From Peptostreptococcaceae bacterium (GTDB taxonomy: Bacteria > Bacillota > Clostridia > Peptostreptococcales > Filifactoraceae), in NCBI GenBank assembly GCA_030532705.1, contig JAUNKR010000018.1:1-32961 (forward strand): a stretch of 32,961 nucleotides of DNA, read 5' to 3'. Positions 19,908-27,289 of this stretch are shown here, piece by piece. A program made the translations under genes and the position numbers. Each line of letters starts with the position of its first letter. Position 1 is the stretch's first letter. A model generated the notes under the pieces. That model was given only the letters and a program-made list of their open reading frames with translations. It ran no database searches and had not been told where the DNA came from.

Positions 19908-21374
19908 ATGGCATTGAAAACAAGAGAAGAGTATATTGAGAGTTTGCGTAAGATGGACCTCAAAGTGTACATGTTTGGAGAGCGTGTAGAAAATCCGGTC
20001 GATCATCCGATCATCAGACCGTCGCTTAACTCGATCGCGATGACTTATGAGCTTGCACAACAAGAGGAGTATCGTGATCTGGTAACAGCGATCTCCCCTT
20101 TTACAGGAGAGCGTGTCAATCGTTTCTGTCATATCCATATGAGCACGGAGGATCTTGTGAATAAGATCAGAATGCAGCGACTTCTTGGACAAAAGACAGG
20201 CTCTTGTTTCCAAAGATGCGTAGGAATGGACGCATTGAACGCGATCTACTCCACTACTTATGAGATGGATAAAGAGTATGGTACAAATTATCATGAGCGA
20301 TTCTTGGAGTATGTAAAATTTGCGCAAAAGAATGACCTCGTTATCGACGGAGCGATGACAGACCCTAAAGGAGATAGAGGATTGGCACCTTCCAAACAGG
20401 AAGATCCGGATCTGTACTTAAGAGTTGTTGAGGTAAGAGAAGACGGTATCGTGGTCCGTGGAGCAAAAGCTCACCAAACCGGTGCGGTAAACTCTCATGA
20501 GCATTTGATCATGCCGACGATGTCGATGAAAGAAGATGATGCGGATTATGCGGTATCTTTCGCAGTACCTTCGGATGCTGAAGGCGTGTTCATGATCTAC
20601 GGAAGACAGTCCTGCGATACAAGAAAGCTTGAAAATGGCGCGGACATCGACCTGGGAAACAGAGAGTTCGGCGGACATGAGGCATTGGTAGTATTCGACG
20701 ATGTATTCGTACCGAATGAGCGTGTGTTCATGTGTAGAGAAGCAAAATATGCAAATATGATGGTAGAGCGTTTCTCCGGATATCACAGACAATCTTATGC
20801 ATGTAAGACCGGTGTTGGTGATGTGCTTATCGGAGCGGCTGCACTTGCTGCAGATTACAATGGTGCTGAAAAAGCAAGCCATATCAAGGACAAATTGATC
20901 GAAATGGTACATTTGAATGAGACTCTTTGGTCAAGTGCTCTTGCATGTTCATACGAAGGAAAGAAAACAGAATCCGGAAACTACTTGATCGACCTTCTTT
21001 TGGCGAATGTATGTAAGCAAAACGTAACTCGTTTCCCTTATGAGATCTCCCGATTGGCAGAGGATATCGCCGGCGGATTGATGGTAACGATGCCATCTGA
21101 GGCAGATATGAAGGACGAAAAACTTGGCAAATATATCAAGAAATACTTTGCTGGTAAAGTTGGTAAAGATACAGAAAACCGCTTGAGAGTACTTCGTTTG
21201 ATCGAGAACTTGACACTGGGTACTGCTGCAGTAGGATATCGAACTGAATCAATGCATGGTGCAGGATCTCCTCAAGCTCAACGTATCATGATCTCCAGAC
21301 AGGGTAATCTGGAAGCGAAAAAAGAGCTTGCAAGAAAATTGGCTCATGTGGATGTAACAAAAGATAGAGTTTAA
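19908..21374 (+). CDS. abfD: 4-hydroxybutyryl-CoA dehydratase / vinylacetyl-CoA isomerase (488 aa)
   Basis: This enzyme dehydrates 4-hydroxybutyryl-CoA to crotonyl-CoA with FAD and a [4Fe-4S] cluster through a radical mechanism and is oxygen-sensitive. The protein follows the Clostridium aminobutyricum AbfD sequence closely. The cluster ligands are visible as C100 and C104 (GSCFQRCVGMD) and H293 and C299 (GYHRQSYACK). Other conserved stretches are TDPKGDRGLAPS, GAKAHQTGAVNSHEH and YRTESMHGAGSPQAQRIMIS. The length equals the family. The ATG at 19908 follows AAAGGAG by 7 nt, and an upstream in-frame ATG at 19878 has no such site. It is the first gene of a four-gene operon whose other products supply its substrate from succinyl-CoA. 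Crotonyl-CoA would go to butyrate by genes outside the window. Confidence 0.96.
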   Translation: MALKTREEYIESLRKMDLKVYMFGERVENPVDHPIIRPSLNSIAMTYELAQQEEYRDLVTAISPFTGERVNRFCHIHMSTEDLVNKIRMQRLLGQKTGSCFQRCVGMDALNAIYSTTYEMDKEYGTNYHERFLEYVKFAQKNDLVIDGAMTDPKGDRGLAPSKQEDPDLYLRVVEVREDGIVVRGAKAHQTGAVNSHEHLIMPTMSMKEDDADYAVSFAVPSDAEGVFMIYGRQSCDTRKLENGADIDLGNREFGGHEALVVFDDVFVPNERVFMCREAKYANMMVERFSGYHRQSYACKTGVGDVLIGAAALAADYNGAEKASHIKDKLIEMVHLNETLWSSALACSYEGKKTESGNYLIDLLLANVCKQNVTRFPYEISRLAEDIAGGLMVTMPSEADMKDEKLGKYIKKYFAGKVGKDTENRLRVLRLIENLTLGTAAVGYRTESMHGAGSPQAQRIMISRQGNLEAKKELARKLAHVDVTKDRV

Positions 21375-21396
21375 TTTAGAAAAGAAAAGGAAGTAT

Positions 21397-22701
21397 ATGG
21401 CGATGGATTTTGGGAAAAATGCACACAAAGTGACAACAGCGGTCGAAGCGATAAAACATATCAAAGATAATGATAATGTGGTGTTTTCTCATGCGGCGAC
21501 AGTGCCGCAGGAATCGATCAAGGCACTGCTCGAAAACAGTAAGAATTACAAAAATGTTCATATAATCCATATGCTCGGTCTCGGTGAGGGCAGATATGCC
21601 CTCCCGGAGTATGTGGAAAACTTCAGACACAATGCGATCTTTGTCGGAGGGAATACGCGTAAGGCGGTAGAGGAGGATCGTGCGGACTATACTCCGTGTT
21701 TCTTCTATCAGGTGCCGAGCCTGTTCACCAACGGCAGCATCGATGTGGATGTAGCAGTCGTTCAGGTATCCGCACCGGATGAAAACGGATTCTGCAGCTT
21801 CGGTCTGTCCTGTGACTACACTAAGGCGGCAGCTGAAAATGCGAAGATCGTGATCGCGGAGATCAATGATCAGATGCCTTATGTCTATGGCGACAACTTT
21901 ATCCATTTGGATAAGATCGACCATATCATTCCATGCTCTTATCCGCTCTATGAGATCAAGCAAGGCGAGATCGGGGATGTGGAAAAAGAGATCGGAAGAC
22001 ATTGTGCATCGCTGATCAATGACGGCGATACCTTGCAACTTGGTATAGGAAGTATTCCGGATGCGGTACTGTTGTTCCTGCAAGAGAAAAAAGATCTGGG
22101 GATCCACACGGAGATGTTCTCTGACGGTGTTTTGGAACTTGTGAAAAAAGGACTGATCAACGGTTCGAAGAAGACGCTCCATCCGGGCAAGATGATCTCG
22201 ACCTTCCTGATGGGAACAAAGGCACTTTATGACTTTGTCGACCATAACAAAGATGTGGAGCTATATCCGGTCAACTATGTCAATGATCCGGTGACCATCA
22301 TGAAGAATGACAATATGATCTCGATCAACTCCTGTATCGAGGTCGATCTGATGGGACAGGTGGCTTCCGAATCGATCGGACTGCGCCAATTCAGCGGGAC
22401 CGGCGGACAGGTGGACTATGTTCGCGGGGTATCGATGGGGAAAAACGGAAAATCCATCATTGCGATCCCATCGACTGCTGCAGGCGGAAAGGTATCCAGG
22501 ATCGTTCCATTCCTTAAAGAAGGAACTGCCGTTACCACTACGAGAAATGATGTGGACTATATCGTCACAGAATACGGGATCGCACACTTAAAGGGCAAGA
22601 CCCTCAAAGCGAGAGCGAAAGCATTGATCGCGATCGCACATCCCGACCATAGACCGATGCTAGAGGAAGAATATAAAAAGAGATTTCCAAAGGAGGCGTA
22701 A
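21397..22701 (+). CDS. abfT: 4-hydroxybutyrate CoA-transferase (434 aa)
   Basis: It transfers CoA from acetyl-CoA (or butyryl-CoA) to 4-hydroxybutyrate, making the substrate of AbfD. The protein belongs to the acetyl-CoA hydrolase/transferase (Cat1/Cat2) family. Family motifs include YVYGDNFIHLDKIDH, LQLGIGSIPDAVL, the active-site region HTEMFSDGVLELV with the catalytic Glu at about 239, RQFSGTGGQVDYVRG and VTEYGIAHLKGKT. The length matches AbfT/Cat2. The ATG at 21397 follows AAAGGAAG and lies 22 bp after abfD. The next gene starts one base after this stop codon, so the operon is tight. Some family members use butyryl- or propionyl-CoA, but the operon context points to 4-hydroxybutyrate. Confidence 0.93.
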   Translation: MAMDFGKNAHKVTTAVEAIKHIKDNDNVVFSHAATVPQESIKALLENSKNYKNVHIIHMLGLGEGRYALPEYVENFRHNAIFVGGNTRKAVEEDRADYTPCFFYQVPSLFTNGSIDVDVAVVQVSAPDENGFCSFGLSCDYTKAAAENAKIVIAEINDQMPYVYGDNFIHLDKIDHIIPCSYPLYEIKQGEIGDVEKEIGRHCASLINDGDTLQLGIGSIPDAVLLFLQEKKDLGIHTEMFSDGVLELVKKGLINGSKKTLHPGKMISTFLMGTKALYDFVDHNKDVELYPVNYVNDPVTIMKNDNMISINSCIEVDLMGQVASESIGLRQFSGTGGQVDYVRGVSMGKNGKSIIAIPSTAAGGKVSRIVPFLKEGTAVTTTRNDVDYIVTEYGIAHLKGKTLKARAKALIAIAHPDHRPMLEEEYKKRFPKEA

Positions 22702-22702
22702 T

Positions 22703-23818
22703 ATGCAGCTATTTAAGCTAATATCGAGACTTCATCAGTTCGACAACTTTGCAGAGTTTGCAAAGGAGTTCCATGTTGGCGAGAGAGATATCATTGTGAC
22801 CAATGAGTTCATCTACGATCCATTTATGAAACCGCTTGGATTGAAAGCGAATGTATTGTTTCAGGAAAAATATGGAATGGGAGAGCCGTCCGATGAAATG
22901 ATGAATGCGATGCTCAAAGATATCAAGCAATTTGATTTTGATCGCGTGATCGCAGTCGGCGGAGGAACCGTGATCGACATTTCAAAACTCTTCATCTTAA
23001 AAGGCGTGGAAGATGTGGCGGATGCATTTGCAAGAAAGATCGATCTGATCAAGGAAAAAGAGCTTGTAATCATCCCGACTACTTGCGGGACCGGATCCGA
23101 AGTGACCAATCTTTCGATCGCAGAGCTTAAATCGCTCAGCACCAAGATGGGATTGGCGGCAGATGAGATCTGTGCAGATGATGCGGTACTTATTCCGGAG
23201 CTGCTTCGAACGCTTCCGTACAAATTCTATGTTTATAGCTCGATCGACGCATTGATCCATGCGACGGAATCCTATGTATCGCCAAAATCCAATGCATATA
23301 CCGAGCTTTATGCGGTCGAGGCGATCCGATTGATCATCGATATCTATAAGAATATCGTTAAAAAAGGCGAAGATTATCGTTTGGAGCGCTTGGAAGATGT
23401 GACCTATGCGAGCAACTATGCAGGGATCGCTTTCGGAAATGCAGGCGTTGGCGCAGTGCATGCGATGTCTTATCCGCTCGGCGGAACGTATCATGTGCCG
23501 CATGGGGAGGCAAATTACCAATTCTTTACAGAGATCTTCAAATACTATGCGAAAAAAGATCCGAATGGCAAGATCAAAAAACTCAATGAGATCTATGCGG
23601 AGCTTCTTGGAACATCGCCGGATAGAGTATATGACGAGCTTGAAGTATTGCTGGGCAATCTGCTTGCAAAAAATCAGCTTAGAACTTACGGTATGAAAGA
23701 AGAAGAGATCGAGACCTTTGCTGATACCGTGATCAAGGGACAGCAAAGACTATTGGCAAACAACTACGTAGAGCTATCCAGAGATGAAATAAGAGATATC
23801 TATCGAAATCTATATTAA
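22703..23818 (+). CDS. 4hbD: NAD-dependent 4-hydroxybutyrate dehydrogenase (371 aa)
   Basis: An iron-dependent (group III) alcohol dehydrogenase that interconverts succinate semialdehyde and 4-hydroxybutyrate. The cofactor loop is VIAVGGGTVIDISK (residues 82-95) and PTTCGTGSE is at 125-133. The metal ligands are D182 and H186 (SSIDALIHATESYVS), H253 (GAVHAMSYPLGG) and H267 (HVPHGEAN). The length and these motifs fit 4HbD of Clostridium kluyveri and C. aminobutyricum. The gene begins one base after the abfT stop with AGGAGG embedded in the end of abfT, indicating translational coupling. In the fermentative direction it reduces succinate semialdehyde delivered by SucD. In a GABA-using direction it would work after a transaminase, which is not present here. 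Confidence 0.93.
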   Translation: MQLFKLISRLHQFDNFAEFAKEFHVGERDIIVTNEFIYDPFMKPLGLKANVLFQEKYGMGEPSDEMMNAMLKDIKQFDFDRVIAVGGGTVIDISKLFILKGVEDVADAFARKIDLIKEKELVIIPTTCGTGSEVTNLSIAELKSLSTKMGLAADEICADDAVLIPELLRTLPYKFYVYSSIDALIHATESYVSPKSNAYTELYAVEAIRLIIDIYKNIVKKGEDYRLERLEDVTYASNYAGIAFGNAGVGAVHAMSYPLGGTYHVPHGEANYQFFTEIFKYYAKKDPNGKIKKLNEIYAELLGTSPDRVYDELEVLLGNLLAKNQLRTYGMKEEEIETFADTVIKGQQRLLANNYVELSRDEIRDIYRNLY

Positions 23819-23831
23819 GCGGGAGGCAACG

Positions 23832-25184
23832 ATGAATATAAAAGAAATGGTTCAAAAGGCAAGAGAAGCACAGGCGGAATACGCACTGAATTTTGATCAG
23901 GACACCGTGGATATGATCGTGAAGACGGTTGGAAAGACGGTATACGACAATGCAGAAATGCTTGCGGACATGGCGGTAAAAGAGACCAGAATGGGTGTTT
24001 ATGAGGATAAGATCGCAAAAAACAAAGGAAAATCCAAAGCGATCTGGCATGATATCAAAGGTAAAAAATCTATGGGCATCCTCAGTATCTGTGAGCGTAC
24101 CGGAATGATCGAAGTTGCAAAGCCTATCGGCGTTGTAGCCGGGATCACTCCGACAACCAATCCGATCGTAACACCGATGTCAAAAATCATGTTTTCTTTG
24201 AAAACAAAAAATGCAATCATCATTGCACCGCATCCTCGTTCAAAAAAATGTTCCAATGAGACCGTTCGTTTGATTAAGGAGAACCTCAAGAAATTCAACG
24301 TACCTGAGAATTTGATCCAATGCATCGAAGAGCCGTCGATCGAAAAGACAGCGGAGCTGATGAAAGAAGCGGACGTTGTGGTAGCGACCGGTGGTATGGC
24401 GATGGTAAAATCCGCATACTCTTCCGGAAAACCATCCTTCGGCGTTGGCGCAGGAAATGTTCAAGTTATTTTGGACCGTCATATCGACTATCCGTTGGCG
24501 GCATCTCGCGTGATCGCAGGACGTGTATTTGACAATGGGATCATCTGCTCCGGAGAACAAAGCTTCATTTATCCGAAAGAAAAACGTGATGAAGTGATGA
24601 AGGCTTTTGAACAACATGGAGCGTACATCGTTCCGATGGCTGAAAAACAAAAAGTGGTAAATGCGATCTTTGAAGATGGGCATCTTGCAGGCGATATCGT
24701 CGGACAATCTCCAAAATTCATCGCAGATAAAGCGGGCATCAGCATCCCTGAAAAAACCAGAGTGTTGGTCCTTGAATCCGAAGGATATGGCGCAAATGAC
24801 ATCATCTCGAAAGAGAAAATGTGTCCGGTGCTTTCGGCATATCCATACGATCACTTTGAAGAAGCGATTCTGATCGCAAAAACAAATCTGAACTTGGAAG
24901 GAAGCGGTCATACGGCAGCGATCCATTCCAACGATCAAGGAAATATCATCAAAGCGGGAAGCGAGCTTAGCGTATCAAGATTCGTAGTCAATGCACCATC
25001 TGCAACGACTGCAGGCGGATCGATCCAAAACGGATTGGCAGTGACCAACACATTGGGCTGCGGATCATGGGGAAACAACTCCATTTCAGAAAACTTCACG
25101 TACAAGCACCTGCTGAATATCACAAGAATCGCACCGATCAGCGCGAAGATCCCTGTACCTACCGACGAAGAGATCTGGGCGTAG
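23832..25184 (+). CDS. sucD: CoA-acylating succinate-semialdehyde dehydrogenase (450 aa)
   Basis: It reduces succinyl-CoA to succinate semialdehyde with NAD(P)H, the entry step of the operon's pathway. The protein is a member of the aldehyde dehydrogenase superfamily close to SucD and the aldehyde domain of AdhE. The nucleotide-binding region has IGVVAGITPTTNP and VVVATGGMAMVKSAYSSGKP. The catalytic cysteine is C239 in FDNGIICSGEQS. GSGHTAAIHS and a C-terminal LGCGSWGNNS stretch are also typical. The length is normal. The ATG at 23832 follows GGGAGG and lies 13 bp after 4hbD. As the last gene it is followed by a strong terminator. Propionaldehyde or butyraldehyde dehydrogenases look alike, but the neighbours decide for succinate semialdehyde. 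Confidence 0.93.
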   Translation: MNIKEMVQKAREAQAEYALNFDQDTVDMIVKTVGKTVYDNAEMLADMAVKETRMGVYEDKIAKNKGKSKAIWHDIKGKKSMGILSICERTGMIEVAKPIGVVAGITPTTNPIVTPMSKIMFSLKTKNAIIIAPHPRSKKCSNETVRLIKENLKKFNVPENLIQCIEEPSIEKTAELMKEADVVVATGGMAMVKSAYSSGKPSFGVGAGNVQVILDRHIDYPLAASRVIAGRVFDNGIICSGEQSFIYPKEKRDEVMKAFEQHGAYIVPMAEKQKVVNAIFEDGHLAGDIVGQSPKFIADKAGISIPEKTRVLVLESEGYGANDIISKEKMCPVLSAYPYDHFEEAILIAKTNLNLEGSGHTAAIHSNDQGNIIKAGSELSVSRFVVNAPSATTAGGSIQNGLAVTNTLGCGSWGNNSISENFTYKHLLNITRIAPISAKIPVPTDEEIWA

Positions 25185-25235
25185 ATCATAATTAGCTGTA
25201 AAAGGTCTTTGACCTTCATTAAATTTTGAACAACG

Positions 25236-25272
25236 AAAGATCCCCTCTGTCTCTGATGGAGGGGATCTTTTT
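25236..25272 (+). terminator. Terminator of the 4-hydroxybutyrate operon
   Basis: AAAGATCCCCTC (25236-25247) pairs perfectly with GAGGGGATCTTT (25259-25270), followed by T residues to 25272. The last T residues are also the start of the next -35 box. Confidence 0.92.
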
Positions 25273-25299
25273 GACAAGAAAAACGAAAATTGCTATGAT
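25271..25299 (+). promoter_or_regulatory. Promoter overlapping the terminator, upstream of the carboxypeptidase gene
   Basis: TTGACA (25271-25276) and TATGAT (25294-25299) are 17 bp apart, with TG at the extended -10 position. The transcript would start near 25306 and reach the carboxypeptidase gene after about 215 nt. Confidence 0.7.
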
Positions 25300-25313
25300 A
25301 AGAGTGAGGTGTT

Positions 25314-25451
25314 TTGAAAAGGATCTTTTTCGGTGAGATCGAGAATGGTCGCAGGAGCACGATGCAAAGATCCGATCGATTTAGAGAAGAGGAAGTCGAA
25401 TATAATATCATCGAAAAAAACGGACCAACTTGGCGATCCTTTTGTCAATGA
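25314..25451 (+). CDS. Possible small leader protein (45 aa)
   Basis: A TTG-initiated frame starts just after the proposed transcription start, with GAGTGAGG a few bases upstream, and runs 45 codons to a TGA at 25449-25451. The peptide (KRIFFGEIENGRRSTMQRSD, then RFREEEVEYNIIEKNGPTWR) has normal-looking codons but no recognisable motif. The ribosome site would lie at the very 5' end of the message. It may be a genuine short gene or chance. No other gene fits in 25185-25521. Confidence 0.25.
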   Translation: MKRIFFGEIENGRRSTMQRSDRFREEEVEYNIIEKNGPTWRSFCQ

Positions 25452-25521
25452 AAACCACTATACAGGAGCATAATGGCAGGATGAAGTCGAGTCTATCCGC
25501 TGATCTGAAAGGAGAGTTGTT

Positions 25522-26499
25522 GTGGAACGAATTACAAGATCTTCAAAGCAAAGAAAAAAGAATAAGATGCGCAAAAGGGCGATGATCGTACCGGTCGCCA
25601 TTCTTGTGCTTTCCGTTGTATTCATCCCGATTTGGCTGAATAAAGAGGAGGGAATTTTGGGAGAAAATGAGCAGAGCCGTCTTCAATCGAGCAATGAGGG
25701 AGAGTCTTCCAAAAAAGTGCCAAACAATGAAGCGGAAAACAAGAAGACGGATGGAGCTTCTGAAAAAGAACCAAGCAACGGTGAAGATCAAAAGGCAGAG
25801 AGTTCTTCCGGAAAAAATCTAGGCGCGGAGAGTGACAAGCAAAAGGGTGACCCATCTTCTTCCAAAGGTTCGACCGAGCAGGATCAAAATAGCGATGGAT
25901 CTTCTGAAAAAGGACCGAGCGAAGATCAAAAGCCGCTACCTTGGAATTTGATCTTAGTCAATCCGTCGAACAAACTGCCGGAGGGATTTGAGGTCAAATT
26001 GACCGAACTGTCCAACGGGCATGCGATCGACGAGCGTGCCTATCCGGATCTTCAACAGATGATGGATGATGCGAGAGCGGAAGGGCTTTCGCCGCTGATC
26101 TGTTCTTCCTATCGCACGATGGAAAAGCAGATCAAACTCTATACAAAACTCGTTCAAAAATATCAAAATGAAGGAATGTCGAAGGAGCAGGCGCAGATCG
26201 AAGCGAGCAAATGGATCGCCGTACCGGGCACCAGTGAGCATCAAAGCGGTTTGGCGGTCGATATCGTGGCGACGAGCTATCAACTGCTGAACAAGGAACA
26301 GGAGAATACCGCGGAGCAAAAATGGCTGATGGCGAATTGCTACAAATATGGATTTATCCTGCGCTACCCGGAGGATAAGACCGAGGTCACCGGAATCGGC
26401 TATGAACCGTGGCATTATCGCTATGTCGGCAAAGAGGCGGCGCAGGAGATCTTTGAGCGGAAGATCTGTCTGGAAGAATATCTGGCGACTTTGGAATGA
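25522..26499 (+). CDS. VanY-type D-alanyl-D-alanine carboxypeptidase, membrane-anchored (325 aa)
   Basis: A zinc peptidase of family M15B that trims the terminal D-Ala from peptidoglycan stem peptides outside the cell. The basic N-terminus (RSSKQRKKNKMRKR) and hydrophobic residues 20-38 form a membrane anchor. Residues about 45-138 are a low-complexity linker of Ser, Glu, Lys, Asp and Gly with near-repeats of SSEKGPS and ASEKEPSNGEDQK. The catalytic domain from about 140 has the SxHxxGxAxD motif as SEHQSGLAVD (zinc ligands H240 and D247) and EPWHYRYVG (H298). The GTG at 25522 follows AAAGGAG by 7 nt. It lies directly ahead of the walRK operon, which governs cell-wall turnover, but has its own promoter. 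It is probably a cell-wall maintenance enzyme and not a vancomycin resistance gene, because no van cluster is present. Confidence 0.92.
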   Translation: MERITRSSKQRKKNKMRKRAMIVPVAILVLSVVFIPIWLNKEEGILGENEQSRLQSSNEGESSKKVPNNEAENKKTDGASEKEPSNGEDQKAESSSGKNLGAESDKQKGDPSSSKGSTEQDQNSDGSSEKGPSEDQKPLPWNLILVNPSNKLPEGFEVKLTELSNGHAIDERAYPDLQQMMDDARAEGLSPLICSSYRTMEKQIKLYTKLVQKYQNEGMSKEQAQIEASKWIAVPGTSEHQSGLAVDIVATSYQLLNKEQENTAEQKWLMANCYKYGFILRYPEDKTEVTGIGYEPWHYRYVGKEAAQEIFERKICLEEYLATLE

Positions 26500-26515
26500 T
26501 CTTACGGATGCTTGT

Positions 26516-26544
26516 TTGAAAAAATGGCATTTTTGTGTTAAAAT
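26516..26544 (+). promoter_or_regulatory. Promoter of the walRK operon
   Basis: TTGAAA (26516-26521) and TAAAAT (26539-26544) are 17 bp apart. The start of walR lies 47 bp downstream with an AGGAGGGG ribosome site. Confidence 0.65.
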
Positions 26545-26590
26545 GATCGAAGGAAGTTGTGGCTTTGACGCTTATACATAGGAGGGGTTT

Positions 26591-27289
26591 ATGAGTAAGA
26601 TTCTAGTGATCGAAGATGAAAAACCGATCTCGGATATTATAAAGTTTAATTTGGAAAAAGAAGGATTTGAGATCATCACGGCATTTGATGGATTGGAAGG
26701 ATTGAGCCTTGCACGATCGATCGATGTGGATCTGATCCTTTTGGACATCATGCTGCCCGGAATGGACGGCTTCGAAGTCTGCAAAAAAGTGCGCGAAAAA
26801 TCCAATGTGCCGATCATCATGGCGACCGCGAAGGCGGAAGAGGTCGATAAGGTGCTCGGATTAGAATTCGGAGCGGACGACTATATCACCAAGCCTTTCA
26901 GTGTACGAGAGCTTACCGCAAGGATCAAGGCAAACATCCGTCGTACGGCGATGCCGATTCAGCAGTCCCAAAATGAAAATAATAAGACAGCGATCCGATC
27001 GGGTTCTTTGCTGATCGATCTTCTCAAATATGAAGTATCGAAAAACGGAGAAGTCATTCCGCTGACAGTGCGTGAGTTTGATCTACTCAAATTTATGGCA
27101 GTGCAGAAGGAGCAGGTATTTTCCAGAGAACAGCTGTTGGCATCGGTATGGGGATACGAATATTATGGTGATATGAGGACGGTCGATGTGACGGTCCGAC
27201 GCTTGCGTGAAAAGATCGAAGATGATTCGGCAAAGCCTGAATTTATCATGACGAGACGTGGAGTGGGCTACTATTTCAAAGGGGAGTAG
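26591..27289 (+). CDS. walR: WalR (YycF)-type response regulator, OmpR family (232 aa)
   Basis: The DNA-binding half of the essential WalRK two-component system of low-GC Gram-positive bacteria, which controls cell-wall hydrolases. The receiver domain has the acidic pocket VIEDEKP, the phosphorylated D52 in LLDIMLPGMDGFEV, and the switch region PIIMATAKAEEVDK, with GADDYITKPFS after it. A winged-helix DNA-binding domain follows (LTVREFDLLKFMA, VDVTVRRLREKIED, TRRGVGYYFKGE). The Ala-Lys after the switch Thr is a small deviation from the common Thr-Ala-Lys spacing and probably harmless. Its last base is shared with the start codon of walK. The assignment rests on the downstream WalK, WalH and WalI, which together are diagnostic. 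Confidence 0.95.
   Translation: MSKILVIEDEKPISDIIKFNLEKEGFEIITAFDGLEGLSLARSIDVDLILLDIMLPGMDGFEVCKKVREKSNVPIIMATAKAEEVDKVLGLEFGADDYITKPFSVRELTARIKANIRRTAMPIQQSQNENNKTAIRSGSLLIDLLKYEVSKNGEVIPLTVREFDLLKFMAVQKEQVFSREQLLASVWGYEYYGDMRTVDVTVRRLREKIEDDSAKPEFIMTRRGVGYYFKGE

Noticed and set aside
21376-22245. Open frame on the minus strand opposite abfT (289 codons)
   Set aside because: Shadow of abfT, with no family resemblance and no promoter or ribosome site.
25522-26499. Vancomycin-resistance VanY
   Set aside because: The domain is VanY-like, but there is no vanH, vanA/B, vanX or dedicated vanRS. The adjacent two-component system is WalRK.
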